Of a stretch of DNA of 54,979 nt, positions 43,545 to 51,517 are shown piece by piece. The first letter of the stretch is position 1. The number at the start of each line of letters is the position of its first letter. Below the pieces are notes generated by a model. It was not told the origin of the DNA, searched no databases, and worked only from the letters and a program-made list of their open reading frames with translations. Source of the stretch: an uncultured Flavobacteriales bacterium. GTDB lineage: Bacteria; Bacteroidota; Bacteroidia; Flavobacteriales_G; Salibacteraceae. The position numbers were made by a program, and so were the translations under genes. The stretch covers positions 1-54,979 of the forward strand of contig CALSPD010000028.1 in NCBI GenBank assembly GCA_943788145.1, in the 5' to 3' direction.

Positions 43545-44136
43545 GATGTTGAATATTGTAATATTCGGTCCTCCGGGGGCGGGCAAAGGAACACAGAGTC
43601 TTAAGCTGAAGGAAAAATATGGCTTAATTCATATTTCAACTGGAGATGTATTTCGTGCACTTGACCCAGAATCTGAATTGGCTAAAATTGCAAAGAGTTA
43701 TTCGGAGAAAGGAAACTTGGTTCCTGATGACATCACCATAAAAATCCTAGAAAGCGAGGTTTCAAAACATCCTAACGCATCGGGTGTGATATATGACGGG
43801 TTTCCACGCACAAGTGCCCAGGCAAAAGCGCTCGATGAGTTTCTGTTAAGAAAAAACTCTTCTATAACGGTGGCATTGGCTCTAGAAGTTGATGAAGACG
43901 AATTGCGCAACCGGCTTAAAAATCGGGCCCTTCAAAGCAACAGACCCGATGACGCAGATCCCGCCATTATTCAAAACCGAATAGACGTTTACCATAGACA
44001 AACCGCTCCAGTAGCTGAATTCTATAAATCATGCGGGAAATATGTCGGTGTAAAAGGAATTGGTACCATTGACGATATTTTTTCAAGGCTTTGCATGGCA
44101 ATTGAGCAATTAACCGCTCAAAGCAGTAAAGAATAA
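43537..44136 (+). CDS. adk: adenylate kinase
   Basis: A 199-residue adenylate kinase (ATP + AMP to 2 ADP). The P-loop GPPGAGKGTQS is at residues 11-21, HISTGDVFRA binds AMP, and YDGFPRTSAQA is the conserved core. The lid is the short form without zinc cysteines (LKNRALQSNRPDDADP), normal for Bacteroidota. The ATG lies eight bases before the end of hpt. A hairpin with a short T stretch follows (44147-44176). Confidence 0.95.
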   Translation: MNKMLNIVIFGPPGAGKGTQSLKLKEKYGLIHISTGDVFRALDPESELAKIAKSYSEKGNLVPDDITIKILESEVSKHPNASGVIYDGFPRTSAQAKALDEFLLRKNSSITVALALEVDEDELRNRLKNRALQSNRPDDADPAIIQNRIDVYHRQTAPVAEFYKSCGKYVGVKGIGTIDDIFSRLCMAIEQLTAQSSKE

Positions 44137-44146
44137 AGCTCTATCT

Positions 44147-44176
44147 ATCGTTGAATCATGGATTCAATGATTTTGG
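44147..44176 (+). terminator. weak hairpin terminator after adk
   Basis: ATCGTTGAATC (44147-44157) pairs with GATTCAATGAT (44161-44171) around a three-base loop with one G-T pair, and is followed by TTTGG. The T tail is short, so termination may be partial. The downstream edge coincides with the obgE -33 element. Confidence 0.45.
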
Positions 44177-44206
44177 TTTCCACATGACTTTTGAAGGGTA
44201 AGTTTG
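44172..44206 (+). promoter_or_regulatory. obgE promoter
   Basis: TTTG (44172-44175), 23 bases, TAAGTTTG (44199-44206), then 16 bases to the ATG at 44223. Both elements are perfect matches to the Bacteroidota housekeeping consensus. The same two elements with the same 23-base spacing precede the agmatine deiminase gene. Confidence 0.65.
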
Positions 44207-44222
44207 CGGTAGAATTCGCCCT

Positions 44223-45254
44223 ATGTCTAAAAATCGAAAATCACAGTCGTCTAATTTCGTTGATTACGTTAAAATTTATTGCGCCAGCGGCAATGGAGGG
44301 GCCGGTGCGGTTCACTTCAGAAGAGAGAAATTTGAGCCAACTGGTGGACCTGACGGTGGAGACGGAGGCCGAGGCGGCCATATAATATTGGAAGCAGAAC
44401 CTCAGCTCTGGACTCTCCTTCATCTCAAGTATCGTAAACACATCAAGGCTGTAGGAGGAAAACCGGGTGGAAAGCAATGTTCGACCGGAAAAAGTGGCGA
44501 TGATGTAATTGTTCCTGTACCACTTGGAACAGTTGTTCGTGATGCTGACTCGGGCGAAATCTTGTTTGAAATGACTGAATCTGGAGATCGCAAAACCATC
44601 GCGCCTGGCGGCCAAGGCGGATTGGGAAATTGGCATTTCAAGAATTCGACTATGCAAACGCCACGGTATGCACAACCGGGGATTCCTGGCATAGAAGCCT
44701 GGTTCATCCTTGAGCTCAAAGTGTTAGCAGATGTCGGTTTAGTCGGTTTTCCAAATGCCGGAAAATCAACACTGCTCAGCTCCATTACTGAGGCCAAGCC
44801 TGAAATTGCGGATTATGCCTTCACTACATTAACCCCTAATCTTGGAATTGTCCCTTATCGAGACCACCGGTCGTTTGTCATGGCCGATATTCCAGGAATC
44901 ATAGAAGGCGCTAGTGAAGGAAAAGGTTTAGGCCATGTTTTTCTGCGTCATATCGAGCGGAATTCTGTTTTGTTATTTATGATTCCAGCGGATAGTCAAG
45001 ATCACTACGGTGAATACCAGATTCTTAAGGAAGAACTGAAAAAATACAACCCAGAATTAATGCACAAGGATCAAGTGGTGGTTGTGTCTAAATCAGACAT
45101 GCTCGATTCAGAATTGAAAAAAATGATAGGCGCAACCTTTCCAAAAGGACTTCCGAATTTATTTATTTCATCGGTCACTAACGAAGGGATTCAGGAACTT
45201 AAGGATGTGCTTTGGAACACAATTACAACTCCAATGCAGTCGGATAATGATTAG
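44223..45254 (+). CDS. obgE: GTPase ObgE/CgtA
   Basis: A 343-residue Obg GTPase associated with the large ribosomal subunit and stress control. The glycine-rich Obg fold covers residues 10-165 ([29 protein letters not shown]). The G domain begins at about 167, with G1 [12 protein letters not shown]3 [20 protein letters not shown]4 VVSKSD and the G5-like SSVTNEG. There is no C-terminal OCT extension, as in many Bacteroidota. It overlaps the next small gene by eight bases. Confidence 0.96.
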   Translation: MSKNRKSQSSNFVDYVKIYCASGNGGAGAVHFRREKFEPTGGPDGGDGGRGGHIILEAEPQLWTLLHLKYRKHIKAVGGKPGGKQCSTGKSGDDVIVPVPLGTVVRDADSGEILFEMTESGDRKTIAPGGQGGLGNWHFKNSTMQTPRYAQPGIPGIEAWFILELKVLADVGLVGFPNAGKSTLLSSITEAKPEIADYAFTTLTPNLGIVPYRDHRSFVMADIPGIIEGASEGKGLGHVFLRHIERNSVLLFMIPADSQDHYGEYQILKEELKKYNPELMHKDQVVVVSKSDMLDSELKKMIGATFPKGLPNLFISSVTNEGIQELKDVLWNTITTPMQSDND

Positions 45255-45645
45255 GCGATTCAGAATATACTTCACAGGATTTGGAATCGGCCTCATTATG
45301 GTCTATGTGATTTTCTCAAAGAATAAAGAAAGGAAGTACAACATTTGGACCCCTGAACAACGCATTTTGGAAGATATTCGAAACGATGAGGCGTTTCAAA
45401 GTAGTGAGCGACTGGCTTGCTTTGTAGCTTGTTTAAATTTAAGTGAAAAAGACTTGGAGATTCTATGGACTGAAGCTTCGACAGAGAGTTTAAACCCGGG
45501 TGGAAATCCTTATATCTATCTTATTGAATTGGAAAGAGAATCGACAGTGCTTCAAGCAGAAATAGAGTTTACCAAGGATGAAATTCGCACGCTAAAATAC
45601 CTCAAATACGCGCAAAAAGACGCACCTTGCACATGCGATGACTGA
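45247..45645 (+). CDS. small membrane-anchored hypothetical protein
   Basis: A 132-residue protein with one N-terminal membrane segment ([17 protein letters not shown], residues of about 6-22). A basic stretch and a soluble charged domain follow, containing [19 protein letters not shown] and a Cys pair, and the protein ends PCTCDD. The open frame starts further upstream inside obgE, but ATG 45247 gives the membrane anchor. It overlaps obgE and aroB by eight bases on each side, which indicates tight coupling. I recall similar genes next to aroB in Flavobacteriales but know no function. Confidence 0.7.
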   Translation: MIRRFRIYFTGFGIGLIMVYVIFSKNKERKYNIWTPEQRILEDIRNDEAFQSSERLACFVACLNLSEKDLEILWTEASTESLNPGGNPYIYLIELERESTVLQAEIEFTKDEIRTLKYLKYAQKDAPCTCDD

Positions 45646-46675
45646 AACCAAAAACATAATAAGCGGAGAAGAATGGAATTCCTTTTTGGAAGACAAGACC
45701 TTTTCCACTTATGTGGTTCTGACTGATGAAAACACCAGCGTTTATTGCCTCGAATCTTTCCTGATTCAATACCGACTACCTAGTTTTATTGAAATCCAAA
45801 TTAAAAGTGGCGAGGCGAACAAAGGGCTGTCGCAAGTCGAATTTATTTGGAATCGAATGTTGCATAGCAATGTCGATCGGGATGCGTTGGTGATTTGCCT
45901 AGGCGGAGGAATCGTTTGTGATATTGGGGCATTCGCAGCCAGCACGTATAAGCGAGGTATCAACTTCATTCATGTTCCCACCACAAACTTGGCGATGACA
46001 GATGCCGCTATTGGTGGTAAGAATGGTGTCAATTATTTTGGCATTAAGAATCAGATAGGCACATTTCAATTACCCTTGGCCTTAGTAATTGCTCCATCCC
46101 TTTTGAAAACATTACCCGAAAGGGAGTTAAGAGCTGGTCATGCTGAAACATTAAAGCATGCTTTAATTTCTGGTCAACGTTTTTGGCAAGAATTAAAAGA
46201 AATCAAATCTTTTGTCGATTTGGATTTGATCCAAAAGTCTATGGCCGTCAAACAAAATCTTGTAGTGCAAGACTTTAAAGACAAAGGAATTCGGCAATCG
46301 TTAAATTTTGGACACACGGTCGGACACGGCATTGAATCGAGCGCACTTAAAACGAGTTATCCCCTACTTCATGGCGAAGCGATAGCCATTGGGATGATCG
46401 TAGAAGCCAAGCTTGCGATGAAATATTGCGGACTTTCAGCACCAGCTGTTCGCGAAATCGAACAATGCATTAAAGAAGCTATTCCCGTGTATATTCATCC
46501 CGATTTGAATGCAAATGACTGCCTTTACTGGATGAAACAGGATAAAAAGAATAAAAACGGTCAAATTGTTTGTTCCCTCATTTCTGAAATAGGTGTTCCG
46601 GTTATTGAGGTTGAAGTTACAGCATCTGATATTCTGGCTGCCATGATCGAGACTTTTGAATCGTGGGAAGCATGA
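45638..46675 (+). CDS. aroB: 3-dehydroquinate synthase
   Basis: A 345-residue NAD-dependent enzyme converting DAHP to 3-dehydroquinate in the shikimate pathway. The NAD-site loop LGGGIVCDIGAFAASTYKRG (about residues 88-107) is followed by VPTTNLAMTDAAIGGKNGVN. The zinc ligands are in RAGHAETLKHAL (Glu), LNFGHTVGHGIE (His) and LLHGEAIAIGM (His). Its stop overlaps the aroA ATG by four bases (ATGA), so two steps of the same pathway are coupled. Confidence 0.95.
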   Translation: MTETKNIISGEEWNSFLEDKTFSTYVVLTDENTSVYCLESFLIQYRLPSFIEIQIKSGEANKGLSQVEFIWNRMLHSNVDRDALVICLGGGIVCDIGAFAASTYKRGINFIHVPTTNLAMTDAAIGGKNGVNYFGIKNQIGTFQLPLALVIAPSLLKTLPERELRAGHAETLKHALISGQRFWQELKEIKSFVDLDLIQKSMAVKQNLVVQDFKDKGIRQSLNFGHTVGHGIESSALKTSYPLLHGEAIAIGMIVEAKLAMKYCGLSAPAVREIEQCIKEAIPVYIHPDLNANDCLYWMKQDKKNKNGQIVCSLISEIGVPVIEVEVTASDILAAMIETFESWEA

Positions 46676-47892
46676 GGTTCACACTGCGTTCAAAAACTAA
46701 AACCTTAAAGGGAAAAATTGAGCTTCCCGGATCGAAGAGTATTAGCAACCGTGTATTGATTATACGCGCCTTGGCCAAGACATATTTCGACATAGAGGGT
46801 TTAAGCGAGGCAGATGATACTGCGATTATGCAAAGTGCTCTTGAGCGAAACGATATGATAACGGATGTGGGTCCCGCTGGAACCGCCATGCGTTTCTTAA
46901 CTGCTTACTATGCCTCGCAACCAGGAGAGAAAGTATTGACAGGGTCCGATCGAATGAAACAACGCCCAATTGGCACATTGGTGAACGCTTTGAGAGCACT
47001 AGGGGCTAGCATAACCTATTTAGATAAAGAAGGTTATCCTCCAATACAAATTGAAGGACGTAGGTTACAGAGCGGCTGTGTGAGCGTTGAAGGCAGTATA
47101 AGCAGCCAGTTTATCACTGCCCTAATGCTGATTGGGCCCACTTTGCCGCAAGGCATAGAGATCGACATAAAAGGGGATCCCTTGTCTCGGCCCTACATTT
47201 CTATGACGAAGTCCCTCATGGAATCCTGCGGTGCGCAAGTAACCTTCGAAGGACAGAGTATTTTTGTCAAACCTGGTCGGTATAGGTCTAAGACGTTCAG
47301 GATAGAAAAAGATTGGAGCGCCTCTGCGTTTTGGATGAGTTTGGCCGTATTGTCTCGAAAAACGAACTTCACTTTACTAGGATTAACGGAATCAAGCATA
47401 CAAGGCGATCAAAGTGCCATTGATTTATTCCAGCTTTTTGGAATTGAATGCACCTTTAATTCGGAAGGATTAAACGTTTCAAAAACAACATTGAAGCAAA
47501 AAGCCAACGAGTGGAATTTCAGAGATCACCCCGATTTGGTGCAGCCTGCGGCCATTGCAGCCGCTGGGCTAGGTATAGACTTCACATTTCACGGTCTTGA
47601 TAATCTTCGACTTAAGGAAAGCGATCGCATAGAAGACCTTCAAATTGAACTTGCTAAAATGGGTATAGAAACCATCGTTGATGGACATAGCCTAACGGTT
47701 AAGGCTGGCAAGGCTGCTTCAGAATGCGACATCTTTGATGCTCATGGCGATCATCGCTTGGTTATGTCATTGGCCGCATTAAGCATGAATTATCCGGAAT
47801 TAGTGATCCGAGATCCCATGGTGGTAGCCAAGTCTTATCCTAATTTTTGGAAGGAGTTCGAAAAGTTTGTAGACGTTCGACCCGGACGATAA
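46672..47892 (+). CDS. aroA: 3-phosphoshikimate 1-carboxyvinyltransferase (EPSP synthase)
   Basis: A 406-residue EPSP synthase of the shikimate pathway. LPGSKSISNRVLIIRALA (about residue 16) and GPAGTAMRFLTAYYA (about 66) form the phosphoenolpyruvate and shikimate-phosphate sites, and SSQFITALMLIGP and RLKESDRIEDLQIELAKMG are conserved. It is somewhat shorter than the enterobacterial enzyme, and the PAGTAMRF motif is a form I associate with Bacteroidota. It overlaps aroB by four bases and is followed by a strong terminator. Confidence 0.94.
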   Translation: MRFTLRSKTKTLKGKIELPGSKSISNRVLIIRALAKTYFDIEGLSEADDTAIMQSALERNDMITDVGPAGTAMRFLTAYYASQPGEKVLTGSDRMKQRPIGTLVNALRALGASITYLDKEGYPPIQIEGRRLQSGCVSVEGSISSQFITALMLIGPTLPQGIEIDIKGDPLSRPYISMTKSLMESCGAQVTFEGQSIFVKPGRYRSKTFRIEKDWSASAFWMSLAVLSRKTNFTLLGLTESSIQGDQSAIDLFQLFGIECTFNSEGLNVSKTTLKQKANEWNFRDHPDLVQPAAIAAAGLGIDFTFHGLDNLRLKESDRIEDLQIELAKMGIETIVDGHSLTVKAGKAASECDIFDAHGDHRLVMSLAALSMNYPELVIRDPMVVAKSYPNFWKEFEKFVDVRPGR

Positions 47893-47894
47893 AA

Positions 47895-47925
47895 AAAGGC
47901 GGCAATCCTAAGGATTGCCGCCTTT
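47895..47925. terminator. bidirectional terminator between aroA and a T9SS gene
   Basis: AAAGGCGGCAATCCT (47895-47909) pairs perfectly with AGGATTGCCGCCTTT (47911-47925), a 15-base arm on each side of a one-base centre. It lies between convergent genes, three bases after the aroA stop. It is flanked by A-rich sequence on the left and short T runs on the right, so it can serve both strands. Confidence 0.85.
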
Positions 47926-47947
47926 CAACTTTTATTTCAAATGCTAT

Positions 47948-49846
47948 TTACTGAATAACAATCGAATGAATCGCGCGATGAGATTTACTCTGTAGTTTAA
48001 CAATATAGCTTCCTTTCGCTATAGACGTTAGATCCAATTCGAACGGCTTGTTTTCAAGCAACTGTTGAGTAGAACCCGAGTAAACAACAGCACCAGTAAT
48101 ATCAAACAATTCAATTTGAACTTCCTCTTCAATTGTTATGCTTGGCACGATGAACACCTTGTCCTTCGCTGGATTCGGATAAACATTCAAGTCGATTGTG
48201 CTCATTATTTCATTGATCCCAACACACGTATGTACACTCACATTAACCGTGTCGTACGTTGAACAACCCGAATCATTCGTCACCTTCACCCAGTATTCAC
48301 CAGCGTAAGCCACAACAATGGACTGAGCCGTACTGTTCGAAGACCATAAGTAGGTTGCACCCGGGTTTCCAGCATTAATGCTCACTGGCCAATCTGTACA
48401 GATATCTAAATCTTCTCCTAAATCAACTTCAGGCGATAAATACAATGGATAAAGCACCACGCTGTCCATAACCTGACATCCAACCACATCGGTTATGGTT
48501 AGTACATAAATCCCGTTGGTCAGATTTCCTTGATAGGTAGAAGTTCCGCCTGTAGACCATTGGTATGTAAATGGAGGAATTCCGCCCGAGGTGCTTACAG
48601 TTAGACTACCGCCTAGGTCACCATCACATTCAACTGGAACCACAGTATAAGTCCCAACAATAGCATCGGGCTCAGTAATATTTGCTGTATCCAAGAATTC
48701 ACAACCATTTGAATCCGTTACGGTAACAATGGCTTGCCCGCCAGGTAGCGCCATGGCGCTGTCAACCGTTTCACCGTTGTTCCATGCATAGGTGAATGGA
48801 GGTGTTCCGCCAACTAGGTGGCACTTGGCCGAACCGTCTGTTCCACCATTGCATAACACTCCGTTATTGATAATAATACTTGTCGAAATTGGAGCCGGTT
48901 GTCCAACATGGATGGTCTTGATGGTTTGGCATCCGCCAGAATCAAGGACAGTTACGGTATAATTTCCAGCCGTTAATCCAGTGATCATTGTTGACGTGTC
49001 CGAAGTATTCCATTCATAGCTGTATGGTGGCGTTCCGCCTGAAACATTTACTCCGGCAATTCCATCATCGTATCCATAACAGCTCACTGTTGTATCAAAA
49101 GGTATGACATCAACTCCGCAATAGCCGCAATAGCCGATAAAGTCAATTATTATGCGCTGTAGATTGGTGTCGGAAAGAACAGTAGAGCTACTATAATTTC
49201 CAGCATTATGAAAGCCTAAAACACAGCCTGCACCAAATTCTCGAACGGCAACAGCTGGGTTCGTTCCATCCGTCATCAACGTAACCGATGGATCATTTGA
49301 AAAAGAGCGCAATGAACCAACATTATAACCACAAGTAGTAAGGCTAAACGAAGCAGGAACGTTCGCTAAAACAGGGTGATTAGATTGGGACGAAACTTCT
49401 GTCAACGTCAATGTCGAAGTAGAACCACTCGTGCGTTGAAAGAGAATCAGATCCTCCATTGCTTGCATTTGGCTGTTTTGATCATATTGATACGCATCCC
49501 ATTCGAATTGAACATAAACCCCTCCATCATTCTCGACAAAATCCATTAATGCCAACTGACCTGCTGATGTAATTTCGGTGCTATATGAAGTGCCATTCAA
49601 TCGAATCACCACATCAAAGTTTGTCAGTGCGGGATTTGTGTTATTCCATGCCGATTCATTGGCTGTGCTTATCGTAGCCGTATAACCAGCATTGGTAAGC
49701 GCATCCTTGAGCGCAACGGTATTTGTATTGGTTGGAGAATCGTCATAAATAATTAGGACATTCTGAGCATGAACTTGCGCAGAATATGAGAGAATAATCC
49801 CACAGATCAATAGTACTTGGGATAGCTTTCGAGTAAAATCGGTCAT
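47948..49846 (-). CDS. T9SS type A surface protein with SprB repeats
   Basis: A 632-residue secreted protein. Residues 1-28 are the signal peptide. About 28-245 resemble a class I amidotransferase-like/ThuA-like fold without an evident catalytic triad (NVLIIYDDSPTNTN, FGAGCVLGFHNAGNY). Three SprB-type repeats follow (for example SGGTPPYSYEWNTSDTST), then one PKD-like unit. The last 80 or so residues (LNVYPNPAKDKVFIVP to SYIVKLQSKSHRAIHSIVIQ) are a T9SS type A sorting domain. The repeats suggest an adhesin of the SprB type, though much shorter than SprB. Confidence 0.88.
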   Translation of the reverse strand: MTDFTRKLSQVLLICGIILSYSAQVHAQNVLIIYDDSPTNTNTVALKDALTNAGYTATISTANESAWNNTNPALTNFDVVIRLNGTSYSTEITSAGQLALMDFVENDGGVYVQFEWDAYQYDQNSQMQAMEDLILFQRTSGSTSTLTLTEVSSQSNHPVLANVPASFSLTTCGYNVGSLRSFSNDPSVTLMTDGTNPAVAVREFGAGCVLGFHNAGNYSSSTVLSDTNLQRIIIDFIGYCGYCGVDVIPFDTTVSCYGYDDGIAGVNVSGGTPPYSYEWNTSDTSTMITGLTAGNYTVTVLDSGGCQTIKTIHVGQPAPISTSIIINNGVLCNGGTDGSAKCHLVGGTPPFTYAWNNGETVDSAMALPGGQAIVTVTDSNGCEFLDTANITEPDAIVGTYTVVPVECDGDLGGSLTVSTSGGIPPFTYQWSTGGTSTYQGNLTNGIYVLTITDVVGCQVMDSVVLYPLYLSPEVDLGEDLDICTDWPVSINAGNPGATYLWSSNSTAQSIVVAYAGEYWVKVTNDSGCSTYDTVNVSVHTCVGINEIMSTIDLNVYPNPAKDKVFIVPSITIEEEVQIELFDITGAVVYSGSTQQLLENKPFELDLTSIAKGSYIVKLQSKSHRAIHSIVIQ

Positions 49847-49870
49847 ATTTTATAATGTTTGGTTAGGTCT

Positions 49871-49878
49871 CGAAATTA
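49871..49878 (-). promoter_or_regulatory. -7 element of the SprB-repeat gene
   Basis: TAATTTCG on the minus strand, 24 bases before the ATG at 49846, with a TTG about 17 bases further upstream. It is one base from the consensus TAnnTTTG. Confidence 0.35.
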
Positions 49879-49959
49879 GCAAAGATTCTAATCACAATCA
49901 TATGATTCTTGAAATATAGAATCAAATTAATCCTATCTGTTAAAGCACCAACGCAGTAA

Positions 49960-50295
49960 TTAACCTTTCTTTTTACTTGGCTTTGACTTAAGCGATAAAA
50001 CATAGTCTATACTCATCTGAAAATAGGGTTTTAGCTCATCAGTTCGTTCCAACAAGGACTGTGGGACGATAGCGTAGCCATTCATAATGCTACCGTATTG
50101 TATTGAAACTGTAGTCTCATGTTGCTCGATAAATTCTGCTTGATCTGTCTTAGAGAAGCGAATACTCAATCTATTTTCCTTATCGAGAAACGAAAACATG
50201 TGCCCATTAAGTGATGTATACGGATTGGCTTTTCCATTGCGTTGAATTTCTGGAAATTCCGCTACCAACTTTTCATATAATTCAAGATTTGTCAT
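49960..50295 (-). CDS. small TfoX-like protein
   Basis: A 111-residue soluble protein whose pattern (NPYTSLNGHMFSFLDKENRLSIRFSK) resembles the TfoX N-terminal/YjbR-like fold found in small Bacteroidota proteins. The match is by general pattern only. The C terminus is basic (KSKPSKKKG). Its ATG overlaps the end of the agmatine deiminase gene by four bases, so the two are co-transcribed. The function is unknown. Confidence 0.55.
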   Translation of the reverse strand: MTNLELYEKLVAEFPEIQRNGKANPYTSLNGHMFSFLDKENRLSIRFSKTDQAEFIEQHETTVSIQYGSIMNGYAIVPQSLLERTDELKPYFQMSIDYVLSLKSKPSKKKG

Positions 50296-51351
50296 TTTCC
50301 TTGTCTAAATCTGGTCGCTTCAATCAGTCTTTCGGCATTGTCGCCAGCCACTTGCCAAGTCAAACAGCGGACACTCCCTCCCATCGCGCATACGCCAGAT
50401 GCGTCCACTTCTATCACCAATTTATCTGTGCTATTGCGAATCATATCTACAGCGGCTGAATCATGTGACATGCCAAATGTGGGAACGTAAACGTTGTTGA
50501 ATGTGACGGTCGAGTTCAAATGAACTCCGCACGCTGACTCAAACCCAATCCATTCCGTAACTTCATTGGTATCATACTTCACCGGCACTTCGATGATGTT
50601 TACGCCAGGAAACGACCAGTTTAGCTCATCTACCACTTTAGATCGAAAGCCGGGATCACTGCTGTAATCATTGACCAATAGCACATTATTTTCAACCCAC
50701 ATGACCATGCCATCCGCGTGTGCTAAAATGGGTTCATCTGAAGGTATAATAGCCACTTCACTGGCGCCAAGAAGTTTTTTAAGCTCCTCTTTTGCCGTGT
50801 AAACTTCTAAGTTATTATCCAACAAAAAGCGTTGCGTTGTAATTGCCCTTCCAGCATAATTATCTACAATATTTCCACCATCGATAACAAAATCTGTTAT
50901 TGACCTCTCTACCTCATAACGGTCTGCAAATCGATCAAAACTCGCCTGAACTTCCTTGCTGTCGGTTTCGGTCATACTAGCATATGAATATTTAAACTGA
51001 ACGGGGGCAATCGGGTTCACGGTTGTAAAGTCGCGCATCCAAATGTCATATATGTTGGCAGTTAAAAGAATATCACCCGGAACACGCCCTTCATAATGTT
51101 TTCGAGTTTTCTTATCCACGATGATGATGACATTATCATTTCCAATGATAGAAAGCGCATAGTTGATTTGAAACTCAACGATGTCTGCAAAGGCTGACTC
51201 GTAGTATTTGTCATCTACCGAAGGTGCAGATAACACAAGGAGCATCCGGCTATCCGAAACCTCATTTGAATAATCTTCTGGCATGACAATATCCTTTTTG
51301 CATGACAGAATCATAAATGCAATGACGAAAAAAAAACACGAGTTGCTTCAT
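50292..51351 (-). CDS. agmatine deiminase family lipoprotein, frame break in signal peptide
   Basis: A protein of the agmatine deiminase/peptidyl-arginine deiminase family (guanidine-modifying fold). Substrate and catalytic motifs are WMRDFTTV, GGNIVDN, HADGMVMWVENN and the nucleophile Cys in GGSVRCLTWQ. The intact frame begins at ATG 51314 (MILSCKK). An ATG at 51351 begins MKQLVFFF but runs out of frame after nine T (51328-51336, minus strand). With eight T the N terminus reads MKQLVFFFVIAFMILSC, a textbook lipoprotein signal, giving 352 residues. A perfect promoter lies 17 bases upstream of ATG 51351, which supports that start. The single-base difference may be a sequencing error or a phase-variable tract. 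Confidence 0.82.
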
Positions 51352-51368
51352 ATGTGAATTGATCAAAA

Positions 51369-51403
51369 CAAACTTAAGTGATAACGTGAAGCGAATAAAC
51401 AAA
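51369..51403 (-). promoter_or_regulatory. promoter of the agmatine deiminase gene
   Basis: On the minus strand TTTG (51400-51403), 23 bases, TAAGTTTG (51369-51376), then 17 bases to ATG 51351. Both elements and the spacing equal those of the obgE promoter. The location supports translation from 51351 rather than 51314. Confidence 0.65.
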
Positions 51404-51517
51404 GCTTGGCTCAGATTATTACAACTTCATTCAAATTCATAAATGATTAAGGCATATGCCTCATTCCCAGAACCTAGCCGATCATGGAATTTTGTGTCAA
51501 CACTAAAAATTATCGCC

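Noticed and set aside
48500..49090. Regular spaced repeats resembling a CRISPR or tandem DNA repeat
   Set aside because: The repetition is at protein level (SprB/PKD units). The DNA copies differ and no constant repeat-spacer pattern exists.
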